From: Candidatus Carbonibacillus altaicus
Lineage (GTDB): Bacteria; Bacillota; Bacilli; Thermicanales; DSM-22653
Assembly (NCBI GenBank): GCA_003050645.1
Contig: PEBX01000013.1
Span: forward strand, 1 to 52,740
Length of the DNA stretch: 52,740 nucleotides
Reading direction: 5' to 3'
In this document: in pieces, positions 1 to 7,479 of the stretch
Position numbering within the stretch: position 1 is the stretch's first letter
Layout of the letters: every line of letters begins with the position of its first letter
The notes under the pieces: model-generated
Told to the model about the DNA's origin: nothing
Databases searched by the model: none
Seen by the model: the letters and a program-made list of their open reading frames with translations, nothing else
Made by a program: the position numbers and the translations under genes

Positions 1-98
1 CTGTAGATTTCTTCCGTCCGCCGGATCATCTCCGGAGAACCGGTGATAAATCTCCCAATACGCTGTTTGGTCGAGATTATGTTTTTGAGGACTGGCAT
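1..98 (-). CDS. Possible start of an unidentified gene cut by the left edge
   Basis: Reading leftward from an ATG at 98, 32 codons stay open to the edge of the window. The product starts MPVLKNIISTKQ and contains RFITGSPEMIRRTEEIY. An AGGTG Shine-Dalgarno-like sequence lies about six bases upstream of the ATG. I do not recognise the family. A second frame on the same strand is also open here, so chance cannot be excluded. Confidence 0.25.
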   Translation of the reverse strand, partial: MPVLKNIISTKQRIGRFITGSPEMIRRTEEIY

Positions 99-176
99 TC
101 TCTTCACCTGCCACGGTTTTATTGTACTATTGAAGGAGATTACAAACAAATGTTTTCAAGGATTTGGCCGCCTTGA

Positions 177-196
177 CTCCCCATTAAAATGGGGAG
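177..196. repeat. Hairpin palindrome 1
   Basis: A perfect inverted repeat has 9-base arms CTCCCCATT / AATGGGGAG and two bases between them. It is followed by GATGCGGCGAC, which resembles the AACGCGAC that follows palindrome 2. It could be a repeated extragenic element, or the foot of a single-strand transposon end. Confidence 0.5.
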
Positions 197-400
197 GATG
201 CGGCGACTGGTTTCTCAAGATCTTCCAAACAAAATCCATGCGCAAGATCAGATTCAGCTATAACAACAAATATAGGAAAATGGTTCCCAAAGTTCATATA
301 TCCCTTCTCATATTATTCATCTGCCTGATACATGGGTACTGTCAAGAAAGTTGTGTAAAGGAATATAGGTTTCTCGTATTGTCGTAATTCTTTTCTTAAT

Positions 401-424
401 CCCCCCCTCCCTAGGGAGGGGGGG
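401..424. repeat. Hairpin palindrome 2, 24-base perfect palindrome
   Basis: A run of C, then CTCCCTAGGGAG, then a run of G forms a perfect 24-base palindrome centred on CTAG. Its sequence style and 3' flank resemble palindrome 1. It is not followed by a T-tract on either strand, so it is not a normal intrinsic terminator. Confidence 0.5.
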
Positions 425-673
425 GAACGCGACCAATTGTTCCCTATTCTTGTTGTATCGCTGTTCAAAAAGTTCTTGGAGTCGTTCCCTGGCTAAGTCA
501 AATCCCTTCATTTTCCGGCTGCTCCATTATGCTTCGACAGCTACAATCTCCTATCCTGGGTTAGCGAGATAATCAAATAGAACAATTTTTATTCTCCTTT
601 AGCGTATAAATCTTGATTGTGCCCCATGCAGACAAACTAAGCTGGATCCTTTACTTTAATTATATCTTATAGC

Positions 674-1600
674 TTACCGGACAGTGTTTGTCCAGTATCC
701 ATAAGCATACGAACTTGCGTTAGGATTGTTATCCGGCTGATAGAATTTTGCGGGGCAGAAAGCTGCTTGAGACACACCACTTCGCAGTATTCTCATCATC
801 CATTGTACAGTTGTACCGGAGGGCACCTTTCCTGAAAAATTGTAGTTATAGATGTCTCCACTTCTGGTTATAGCACCGCCATCTGTCCAAGCGCCTGATG
901 TAGTGGTGCGATAATACATTCTGACATCAGAAAAGTGCTCTTTAACGCCGTCATTCATAATGTAAGCGGTAATAGATGCAGTGTTATTATTATTCCATTG
1001 TACTTGAGCATAAGCATCAAGATCTTTACCAGAATTCCAATTTGTTGAAGATAGGTGCCTGTAATTTAATTCATTCCTGAGCCACTTTAAACCATCTGAT
1101 ACCGAACATATTCCGAAATGAAGATGTGCAGCGGAGGTTCCTTGACTTCCAGACTTGCCTATCAGAGCGCCTTTACTTTTCTTTCCAGTTGGCTCCCTAC
1201 TGTTCATATGATAAAACCTAATGTGATAGTCCCCATCATCTTGTATGTTATTGTTATTTGCATCAACCAAAAAATCAATATCATATGGACCTGTAACGCT
1301 TATGGCAGTTAACCAACCGTCATATGGCGCATATACATTTGTGTTCACCGCAGCTTGCAAATCCACTCCGTTGTGTGGATTTGTTCCACTTGAACGCGGC
1401 TGATTCCACTTACTGGTAACAGCCACAAACCCAGAAGTTGATGAGCTTGAAAGCGGCGAGTTGAAGTTCACAATAGACGGCGGAGTATTACCGAAAACGA
1501 TACTGTAATCAGCCGCAAATACATTTATTACGAAGATGGGCATCATAGAGCTAATAGCGAGAGAAACTGCCAGTATTTTATGTGTTATTTTATTTATCAT
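674..1600 (-). CDS. Secreted M23-family metallopeptidase (LytM-like)
   Basis: This is a predicted zinc endopeptidase that cuts peptidoglycan cross-bridges or related peptides outside the membrane. The start at 1600 is chosen because AAAGGTG lies eight bases upstream, while the frame itself opens seven codons earlier. Residues 1-31 form a signal peptide with a plausible cleavage after NVFA. The zinc motifs of M23 are present: H76 and D80 in HNGVD, H131 in FYHMN, and H159/H161 in AHLHFG. A loop at about 113-124 (DANNNNIQDDGD) looks like a calcium-binding EF-hand or dockerin loop. The C-terminal 120 residues form an unassigned Thr/Ser/Asn-rich, probably beta-rich domain. The gene is much more AT-rich than the core genes to its right, which suggests transfer. 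Family assignment is firm; the substrate is unknown. Confidence 0.85.
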   Translation of the reverse strand: MINKITHKILAVSLAISSMMPIFVINVFAADYSIVFGNTPPSIVNFNSPLSSSSTSGFVAVTSKWNQPRSSGTNPHNGVDLQAAVNTNVYAPYDGWLTAISVTGPYDIDFLVDANNNNIQDDGDYHIRFYHMNSREPTGKKSKGALIGKSGSQGTSAAHLHFGICSVSDGLKWLRNELNYRHLSSTNWNSGKDLDAYAQVQWNNNNTASITAYIMNDGVKEHFSDVRMYYRTTTSGAWTDGGAITRSGDIYNYNFSGKVPSGTTVQWMMRILRSGVSQAAFCPAKFYQPDNNPNASSYAYGYWTNTVR

Positions 1601-1718
1601 TTTATAAGCACCTTTCCGCATAATATACTACTACCTAAAGGTCATAGTAATTTGAATTAATTTTTCATTAATATGATTTAAAACTATAGTTTTTGTATGT
1701 TTGGATATTTTGACATAA

Positions 1719-3050
1719 TTACTCCCCTTGGTATTTTATCAGGAAACTTGAAGATTCAAGTCCACGCTGCAAGTCAACAAGTGCCTCATCATCATTGATC
1801 CAACGAAAATGAATTACATTTCCGTTGAGTGCCCGAGGGTTTTGCAATAAGTCGGTTAGCAATGTACGTGACATCGTTGCCATGTCAATGATCATTACGT
1901 CGGTAACACCTACCATTGGATCAGCGCCGTACCCTATTGCAATTTTGTTTCCTGAAGGCGAAAAATGAGGTTCACCATCAAGATATCCAACAACTTTGGC
2001 AATTTCAGACAATTCACCTGTTGATACATTGACACTGCTAATAAACACAGTGGTGCTGAAACTTCCGTCTTCGTAACTAGAGTAAGTAATTTTCCCATCC
2101 TTAACACCAGTTATACGCAAATTCGGTAGTTTTGGTACATTTACAGGGATAACCGTTTTGTTAATAACATCAACCATACGCGTGTCACTGAGCGCGCCCA
2201 CAACGACATTTCTATTGGTTATAAACCCGACAATATCGTTGTTATAAGATGGTTGAATTAATTGACGTTCCTCTCCGTTTTTAAGATCAATTTCCCAAAC
2301 AGACGTCTCGTTAAGTGCAGTACTGTCACGATTTGTGCGGTAAACGACATAATTACCATCAGGACTGATGTTTACGCTATCTATCCAAGTTAGGTACCAA
2401 TCCGGATGAAGCTTCTTGATTTCGAGGCTAATTTCAGCTTGAGTTTTGCCGGAGTATTTATCGGACGAAATTTTTTTTGCGGACATATTTTCTGGATCTA
2501 TGTGCCAAATCCCCATATCCGTGTATGCAATATAGATGTTTTTTTCGCTGACGGAGATAAAGCCGTATGACTGATTTCCCCATTCGGATGGAAAAACAAA
2601 GTTATCTTTTCCAATACTTGCTTTATAGAATATGCTTTCGTACTCTCCGTTTGATTTATCTGTAATATTAATTTTAAACGTTGTCAGTTTGACCTCGATT
2701 GTTTTCTCACCAACTAATGAATATGCTTTCATATGTTCAGCAATGAATTTAGCACGAGCTTCGTCAAAGTTGTTTATGCCGGGAATATCTTGACCCTGCG
2801 TATCTACTATACCGTTAGGATAAAGTATATTCATCATTTCGGTATACTCTTTATCGCTGATTGAGTCGACTAACAGAACCGAGCCATTTTCTCCCAACAT
2901 AATATTACTGAAATTTTCTTCATAGGGAATAGCAGCCATTGTTTTTTTACCTATAATTGGCAAGTTATATGCTCGCATTGATTGTGAAACCGCTACTCCG
3001 ATAAGGGTAATCGAAATTAACATAGCTGTGATGCTTAACCATTTTCTCAT
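1719..3050 (-). CDS. Membrane-anchored beta-propeller-like protein of unknown function
   Basis: The frame is open from 3188, but the protein most likely starts at the ATG at 3050 (MRKWLSITAM). An AAAGGA lies about 12 bases upstream and a single hydrophobic anchor follows at residues 5-23. The rest is extracytoplasmic. It shows repeated blade-like segments ending in patterns such as SPDGNYVVYRT and SPSGNKIAIGYG, typical of TolB/WD40-like or PD40 propellers. No catalytic motif is visible. The gene is AT-rich like the M23 gene downstream (118-base gap), so the two may be co-transcribed cargo. The 46 codons between 3188 and 3050 stay open without a stop and join directly to the transposase fragment. 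That looks like a junction remnant rather than real coding sequence. The function is not known. Confidence 0.6.
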   Translation of the reverse strand: MRKWLSITAMLISITLIGVAVSQSMRAYNLPIIGKKTMAAIPYEENFSNIMLGENGSVLLVDSISDKEYTEMMNILYPNGIVDTQGQDIPGINNFDEARAKFIAEHMKAYSLVGEKTIEVKLTTFKINITDKSNGEYESIFYKASIGKDNFVFPSEWGNQSYGFISVSEKNIYIAYTDMGIWHIDPENMSAKKISSDKYSGKTQAEISLEIKKLHPDWYLTWIDSVNISPDGNYVVYRTNRDSTALNETSVWEIDLKNGEERQLIQPSYNNDIVGFITNRNVVVGALSDTRMVDVINKTVIPVNVPKLPNLRITGVKDGKITYSSYEDGSFSTTVFISSVNVSTGELSEIAKVVGYLDGEPHFSPSGNKIAIGYGADPMVGVTDVMIIDMATMSRTLLTDLLQNPRALNGNVIHFRWINDDEALVDLQRGLESSSFLIKYQGE

Positions 3051-3184
3051 ATTTATAATCATTCCTTTTTCGATTAAATTCACTTGAAACATATACTCTA
3101 TTTCTTCGTCTGTAGGCAGGGTTACTATTTCATACCTGATTCCGCGACTAATCTCTCTTGATCCACCCTTCTTTAGCACGTAAA

Positions 3185-3739
3185 TCATGGCTTTACATCA
3201 AAATATAAGATAAACATTTCGTTGGTTTTCTTATCAACGGATGTTTGGGCGACGACAACGCCTTCCTGGTGGAGAATCGCTGACATCAAATGCAATTGCT
3301 TTCCTTCGCTGTTACGGGCGCCCTTGAGTGTTTTACCGTCTACCGCAACCGCTCCCGGATCAGCTTGCTGCGCCAGCCATTCGTTTATGATTCGGTCAAA
3401 TTCATCCGCATCTACGCTTTGCAAGTGCCGACGCAATGTCGGTTCACTGGGCGGTATATAGATTTGTTTTTCAGGATGAAAGCGACACCCTAAACGGCGC
3501 AGCAAGTCCTGAGGCAAGTCTTGGGCCCACTCACCGATCGCCAGAAAATTACGGGCACCCGATAATACCGCACATACGGCAACTGCTAATGTCGATGTGG
3601 CGGAATGGCGGATTCCGCGGCGTTTGCGCGGATCTTTCAATTGGCTCAACTGCTCTAATAAGCCGACGCCATTGTTGTTCCCTGGACCAGCCGATCCACT
3701 CGTCTCTGGGACCACATTTGAGCGCCGCGGTTTCCCCAT
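3185..3739 (-). pseudogene. ISAs1-family transposase, 3' half missing
   Basis: The first 175 or so residues match the N-terminal half of ISAs1-type (H-repeat-associated) DDE transposases. They include the LLEQLSQLKDPRKRRGIRH opening, the GARNFLAIGEWA segment, EPTLRRHLQ, and the first catalytic Asp in AVAVDGKTLKGAR. The normal family length is about 370-380 residues. Here the match breaks just after KKTNEM, giving a nine-residue unrelated tail and a stop. The second and third catalytic acids are therefore absent and the element cannot move by itself. No matching inverted repeats are seen on either side. Its stop codon overlaps the ATG of the next open frame at 3188. Confidence 0.85.
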
Positions 3740-4063
3740 TTAGCAGAAAATGACGTTTTCATATCGAGTTTAAGAAATATTTCTTATACAAGCATCGATA
3801 GAGTACTGAAAAACTCATTCTCTATCACATATTTAACAACATGTGCTTTTTACATCTATGTATACATCCGACTTTTTAGACATACACTCAGAGAATATAT
3901 AGGGGTCTTTTCTTATACCTGTTGCTTAGACCACACGTATGTGTTGGACTGTATGTGTAGGACGGAATTTTCTGTTGTTTGATTCGGCCCTCCCACTTCC
4001 CTCCGGAAACCATATAATAAAACAAAGACTTGATTCGGCCGACCCTTTGAGGGAGGGAGGGAG
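3740..4063. other. AT-rich spacer upstream of the small membrane-protein pair
   Basis: No gene is supported here. The spacer holds an inverted repeat GATAGAG...CTCTATC (3797-3826) of unknown meaning. It also holds a TATAAT at 4013-4018 without a good -35 partner at 17 bases, and the word GATTCGGCC twice (about 3981 and 4032). The frame on the - strand at 3888-4070 has no credible start signal. Confidence 0.5.
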
Positions 4064-4282
4064 ATGCCACAACAACGTTCTAAACAAGATCAGTTTCTTG
4101 CACTTTTAGGGACCATCTTTTCCCTAGGCGGTTCGTTGACCGGACTGATCGTCGCTTGGGGTTCCCTCCAGCTTGCTCTCCGTAAAAAGAAAAAACGTAA
4201 AAAAGACGTGACAAAGCACGTTCCCTCCCGTTTAGGTCGCAAAAAATCGACGCGTACAAAAAAAAGGAGGGGTAGAACGTGA
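4064..4282 (+). CDS. Small membrane protein with a very basic C-terminal tail (72 aa)
   Basis: One hydrophobic helix spans about residues 11-38 (LALLGTIFSLGGSLTGLIVA W). It is followed by a tail in which about half the residues are Lys or Arg. The start is set by a run of GGGAGGGAGGGAG just before the ATG. By the positive-inside rule the tail should be cytoplasmic and the N-terminus outside. The helix shares a pattern with the helix of the next gene: LAL, F five residues on, then GL and AW (8 of 21 positions identical). The stop overlaps the start of the next gene, so the two are translationally coupled. Both run against the direction of the surrounding genes. I recognise no family. It is judged real because of the ribosome-binding site, the coupling and the similarity between the two products. 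Confidence 0.6.
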   Translation: MPQQRSKQDQFLALLGTIFSLGGSLTGLIVAWGSLQLALRKKKKRKKDVTKHVPSRLGRKKSTRTKKRRGRT

Positions 4283-4536
4283 AAAAAGAAATGAATCGTG
4301 TCACTCAAAAAACGAAAAAGAAAAAACGGCGGAATCATCCCGCCACTGCACTTGCTTTCCCGCTCATTGCACAAGACGATGCTACGGCAAGCGCCAAAGA
4401 AAATATCAACCTCGCTCAACTTGCGCTCGTCGCTTCTTCTTTTTATGCTTTCGCCGGCATGATCGGTTTATATCTGGCCTGGAAAGAATGGATACGCCCA
4501 CAGTCTCAAGAAAAGGATGAACTCATCGTATCATAA
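4279..4536 (+). CDS. Small membrane protein with a basic N-terminus, paired with the previous gene (85 aa)
   Basis: The GTG start overlaps the previous stop (GTGA) and has AAAGGAGG eight bases upstream. The first 20 residues are strongly basic (KTKKKKRR). They are followed by a short apolar stretch (ATALAFPLIA), a linker, and one clear hydrophobic helix at about 45-67 that resembles the helix of the partner protein. The C-terminal tail has mixed charge with several acids. Here the basic charge lies before the helix, in the partner after it. The two related helices may therefore insert in opposite orientations. The apolar stretch before the helix could alternatively be part of a weak signal sequence. 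The function is unknown. Confidence 0.6.
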   Translation: MKKEMNRVTQKTKKKKRRNHPATALAFPLIAQDDATASAKENINLAQLALVASSFYAFAGMIGLYLAWKEWIRPQSQEKDELIVS

Positions 4537-4578
4537 TGGCATCGCAACGGTGTATCAACACGCCCATCACTCTAATAT

Positions 4579-4656
4579 CAGGGTACTTTAGCAGGGTACT
4601 TTAGCAGGGTACTTTAGCAGGGTACTTTAGCAGGATGCTTCATCAGGGTGCTTCAG
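4579..4656. repeat. Six 13-bp tandem units running into the 3' end of pyrE
   Basis: Four identical units CAGGGTACTTTAG (4579-4630) are followed by two diverged units, CAGGATGCTTCAT and CAGGGTGCTTCAG (4631-4656). The two diverged units include the stop codon and last codons of pyrE. The array therefore seems to have grown outward from the end of the gene. No hairpin terminator is visible here for the pyr operon. Confidence 0.9.
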
Positions 4657-5308
4657 CCAAGATTTGATGCCAGTCCTGGAGTGCCTGATGTGTCTCCGAC
4701 GTGATCATCTTTTCTTGAAGCATCGTCTCAATCAACGTATGAAACGTGCCGAGCGTCCGTAAAGTGAGACCAGCTCGGAGAAAGGCTGCACGAGCCTGTG
4801 GCAGTTCGTAAGTATAAAGCGCAAACACTTCTCGTACCTCCCCACCCGCGTCATGAAGTGCTGTTGCTGCTTTGATCGCACTCCCACCAGTCGAAATAAC
4901 ATCTTCGACGATGATATAACGCCGCTTCGGATCGATCTCCCCTTCGATCGCCTGTTCTCTACCATATGTTTTTTTGCTACTGCGCACATAGATGAGGGGT
5001 ACGTCTAATGCATCCGCTAAAAGTGTCCCCCAGGGAAGACCACCGGTGGCCACCGCAGCAATGCCGATAGCCTCTTGTTCGCTTATAGCTTGATGCATTT
5101 TTTGAATCATCTGCACAGCGCTCTCTTTTAACTGCCTGCGAAGCGCCGGTTCGGAGATGAGTCGGCGCGCGTCAACATATATCGGCGAGGATATACCCGA
5201 TCGCCAGACAAAAGGCTGACTCAGCGAAAGTGTCACGCCCCCTACGGCAATGATTGCCTGCGCAAATAAATCCACCATCTCTCCGTTCTGACGGGTCAGA
5301 AAAGTCAT
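4643..5308 (-). CDS. pyrE: Orotate phosphoribosyltransferase
   Basis: PyrE joins orotate to phosphoribosyl pyrophosphate to give orotidine monophosphate, the fifth step of UMP synthesis, in the cytoplasm. The PRPP-binding loop is seen as YIIVEDVISTGGSA. The substrate regions PIYVDARRLIS and VATGGLPWG are also present. The start at 5308 (MTFLTRQN) is chosen because AAAGGAGG lies seven bases upstream. A longer reading from 5362 would overlap pyrF and has no such signal. It is the last gene of the pyr operon, 14 bases after pyrF. Length (221 aa) is normal. The stop codon lies inside a 13-bp repeat array. Confidence 0.96.
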   Translation of the reverse strand: MTFLTRQNGEMVDLFAQAIIAVGGVTLSLSQPFVWRSGISSPIYVDARRLISEPALRRQLKESAVQMIQKMHQAISEQEAIGIAAVATGGLPWGTLLADALDVPLIYVRSSKKTYGREQAIEGEIDPKRRYIIVEDVISTGGSAIKAATALHDAGGEVREVFALYTYELPQARAAFLRAGLTLRTLGTFHTLIETMLQEKMITSETHQALQDWHQILAEAP

Positions 5309-5322
5309 CGGCAAGCCTCCTT

Positions 5323-6258
5323 TTATCGTATTCTTGTTCGTATCTTCGTAGGGTCTGAACAAGTCTTGTCGTATTCAAAGAGCGCTCTCGCGGTGCGCTT
5401 AACCCAGACTCGGTACGCGTCTAGCGGATCTTGGGCCGAGATGATCGGCCGCCCGACCACGACAGCATATGCGCCGTCCTGAAAAGCCTTCTCAGGCGTA
5501 GCAATACGCACCTGATCGTCTCTCGTGCCACGTAAAGAACGTTCGAAGAAAGATCGCCCTGATGAACTATGGTTTGCATCTTGTAGCAGGAATCGCTTCT
5601 CTTCTAGGGAAGAAGGGATAACCTCGGCTGAAGAAAAGGGAGAGCCTTGGTCCGGTTCAAGGCGCACGCCAGGTGTGACAAGATAAGGGCCGTTCGGATA
5701 TCTACCAAAAAGGCTGGCAAGGTCGCGTACCTCGGTGGGCGCGCAGATCAAACCGTCCATGCCTGCATCAATTGCGAATCGGGCTAGATGCTCGGTGCTT
5801 TCTTCGAGCCTCCAAGACATACCGATCGCCTGCCAGGAACGCGCATCATGTGTCGTCAGGACGGTTACGGCAAACAGTTTTAAGCGTTCCCCACGTTCCC
5901 CGACAGACTGTTTTTCAACCCGTTCCCGCGCGCTTAGAAGCATCTTCCCCCCGCCTAAGGCATGGAGGGTGAGCCACGATACGCCGAGATCTAAAATGAT
6001 ATCGACGGTGCGCGCGACGGTGGAAGGAATATCGTGCAGCTTCAAATCTAAAAAAATGCGCGCGCCGGACCGTTTGATGGTTTGAAGAAGCGATCGGTGC
6101 CCTGCATAAAAAGCCGACATCCCAACCTTAAACCAGCGCACTTCCGGACCCAGCACTTCGACGAGGCGATAGACCTCCTCGAGCGTTGGTGCATCGAGCG
6201 CGACGATCAGCCGTTCTCGCGCTTCATCCAAACACCTTTGCCAAACGTCTTTGTGCAT
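5323..6258 (-). CDS. pyrF: Orotidine 5'-phosphate decarboxylase with an internal insertion
   Basis: PyrF removes the carboxylate of OMP to make UMP, the last step of the pathway. The catalytic Asp-Lys-Asp array is seen in DLKLHDIP (D71, K73, D76). The phosphate-binding end VVVGRPI is at about 266-272. The protein is 311 residues instead of the usual 235-245. Most of the excess is a block at about 205-248, rich in Ser, Arg and Glu, between TPGVRLEPDQ and DDQVRIATP. This is the phosphate-gripper region next to the active site. The C-terminal tail is also slightly longer. The start has GGGGAG eight bases upstream. Assignment is certain; whether the insertion is structured is unknown. Confidence 0.95.
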   Translation of the reverse strand: MHKDVWQRCLDEARERLIVALDAPTLEEVYRLVEVLGPEVRWFKVGMSAFYAGHRSLLQTIKRSGARIFLDLKLHDIPSTVARTVDIILDLGVSWLTLHALGGGKMLLSARERVEKQSVGERGERLKLFAVTVLTTHDARSWQAIGMSWRLEESTEHLARFAIDAGMDGLICAPTEVRDLASLFGRYPNGPYLVTPGVRLEPDQGSPFSSAEVIPSSLEEKRFLLQDANHSSSGRSFFERSLRGTRDDQVRIATPEKAFQDGAYAVVVGRPIISAQDPLDAYRVWVKRTARALFEYDKTCSDPTKIRTRIR

Positions 6259-6353
6259 GTTTTTCGCTCCCCCATTTCTCTAAACAAAATAGAACGTGCC
6301 TCATAAAAAAGTCCCTTCGCTTTCTCGTTTACCGACTCATACATACGTTTGAG

Positions 6354-6454
6354 TCATACAAATGATTAAGTGATATAGAGATGAAGCCATGCAAACGATT
6401 AAGCTATACAAACGATTAAGCTATACAAACGATTTCACTATACAAACGATTAAG
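6354..6454. repeat. About six 17-bp tandem units running into the 3' end of pyrD
   Basis: The best units read CTATACAAACGATTAAG (6404-6420 and 6438-6454). A variant lies between them, and more diverged copies extend left to about 6354. The pyrD stop codon (TAA, complement of 6450-6452) lies inside the last unit. The array fills most of the pyrD-pyrF gap. Confidence 0.85.
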
Positions 6455-7379
6455 TTCCGGTGTGCGCATGTGTGTCCATGTGCGCCCCGCCGATTAGCTC
6501 ACGGTAATGTTTCACGCCAAGACTTTCTAGGCGCGCGGGCAGTTCCTCCGTAATGCGCGGCAGTACATACGGATCAATAAAATTCGCTGTCCCGATCTGC
6601 ACGAGCGAGGCACCGGCCAGGAAAAATTCCAACACGTCGTCGGTATACATGATCCCGCCGACGCCGATGATCGGTATACGCACGTGCGGATAGACTTCGT
6701 AAATCTGTCTAAGAGCAATCGGTTTGATCGCCGGACCGGAAAGGCCACCGGTCACGTTAGACAAAAAAGGTTTTCTCCGGACCACATCGATGCGCATGCC
6801 GACGACCGTGTTAATCATGGTAAGCGCGTCGGCACCGGCTGCTTCCACCGCCCGTGCGATCTCCACAATATCGGTCACATTCGGCGAAAGCTTTACGAGA
6901 AGTGGGTAACGTGTTACGTCTTTTACCCGCCGCACGAGCTTTTCAGCCATGCGTGCATCGTTACCGAAAAGCATGCCGCCCTCTTTGACATTGGGACAGC
7001 TAATATTCAGTTCCAGCGCCGCCACATGCGGTGAATCGTTGAGTTTACGCGCCACCTCGACGTATTCTTCTTCATCCGAACCGGCCACGTTGACGATGAT
7101 CGGCGTACCGTAGGTCGCCATCCGGGGTAGCTCGTCCGTTAACACCCGATCCACGCCCGGATTTTCCAGGCCGATGGCATTGAGCATACCGAGCGGCGTC
7201 TCGGCGACGCGCGGCACCGGGTTGCCGAGACGCGCGGTGCCCGTTGTTGCTTTGCTCACGAGTGCGCCCAACAGTTTCAGATCATAGAGGCGGGCAAACT
7301 CTTCACCATAACCAAATGTACCCGAAGCGGGCATGAGCGGTGTTCGAAATAGAATGTTAAAAAAACAGCTCTCTAGCAT
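6450..7379 (-). CDS. pyrD: Dihydroorotate dehydrogenase, catalytic subunit, class 1B
   Basis: PyrD oxidises dihydroorotate to orotate on FMN and passes electrons to NAD+ through PyrK. The class-1 catalytic Cys is in [14 protein letters not shown]-contacting segments include ASGTFGYG at the N-terminus, LLVKLSPNV, and [11 protein letters not shown]. The start at 7379 (MLESCFF) matches the family start. The frame also opens eight codons earlier at a GTG, and GGGAGGG lies 12 bases before the chosen ATG. The PyrK partner lies 100 bases upstream in the same operon, as expected for a 1B heterotetramer. The 3' end runs into a 17-bp repeat array. Confidence 0.96.
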   Translation of the reverse strand: MLESCFFNILFRTPLMPASGTFGYGEEFARLYDLKLLGALVSKATTGTARLGNPVPRVAETPLGMLNAIGLENPGVDRVLTDELPRMATYGTPIIVNVAGSDEEEYVEVARKLNDSPHVAALELNISCPNVKEGGMLFGNDARMAEKLVRRVKDVTRYPLLVKLSPNVTDIVEIARAVEAAGADALTMINTVVGMRIDVVRRKPFLSNVTGGLSGPAIKPIALRQIYEVYPHVRIPIIGVGGIMYTDDVLEFFLAGASLVQIGTANFIDPYVLPRITEELPARLESLGVKHYRELIGGAHMDTHAHTGT

Positions 7380-7479
7380 CGCCTTGAACGTCCCTCCCCG
7401 CACATTTCAATTTTCACTGCAAATGACATTGTATTGTAATGTACATTATACACTTCACTTGATATATTTCACTTGCAAT

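Larger units (their letters stand above)
99..673. other. Stretch without a convincing gene
   Basis: This AT-rich stretch holds two hairpin palindromes (listed separately) and one weak 64-codon frame on the - strand (511-317). That frame starts MKGFDLARERLQELFEQRYN and has a GGAG about ten bases upstream of its ATG. The first part looks protein-like, but past the palindrome at 401-424 the frame degenerates. It may be a remnant of a mobile-element gene, but no family can be named. The 114-codon frame on the + strand across 43-387 has no ribosome-binding site and an implausible composition. Confidence 0.3.

Noticed and set aside
43-387. 114-codon gene on the + strand at the left edge
   Set aside because: No ribosome-binding site, it runs through a hairpin, and its composition is implausible.
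3740-4063. Promoter TATAAT at 4013 for the small membrane-protein pair
   Set aside because: A good -10 word is present, but there is no -35 at 16-18 bases and no extended -10, so it is not listed as a promoter.
3888-4070. 60-codon gene on the - strand before the small membrane pair
   Set aside because: No start signal, and it overlaps the ribosome-binding site of the convincing + strand gene.
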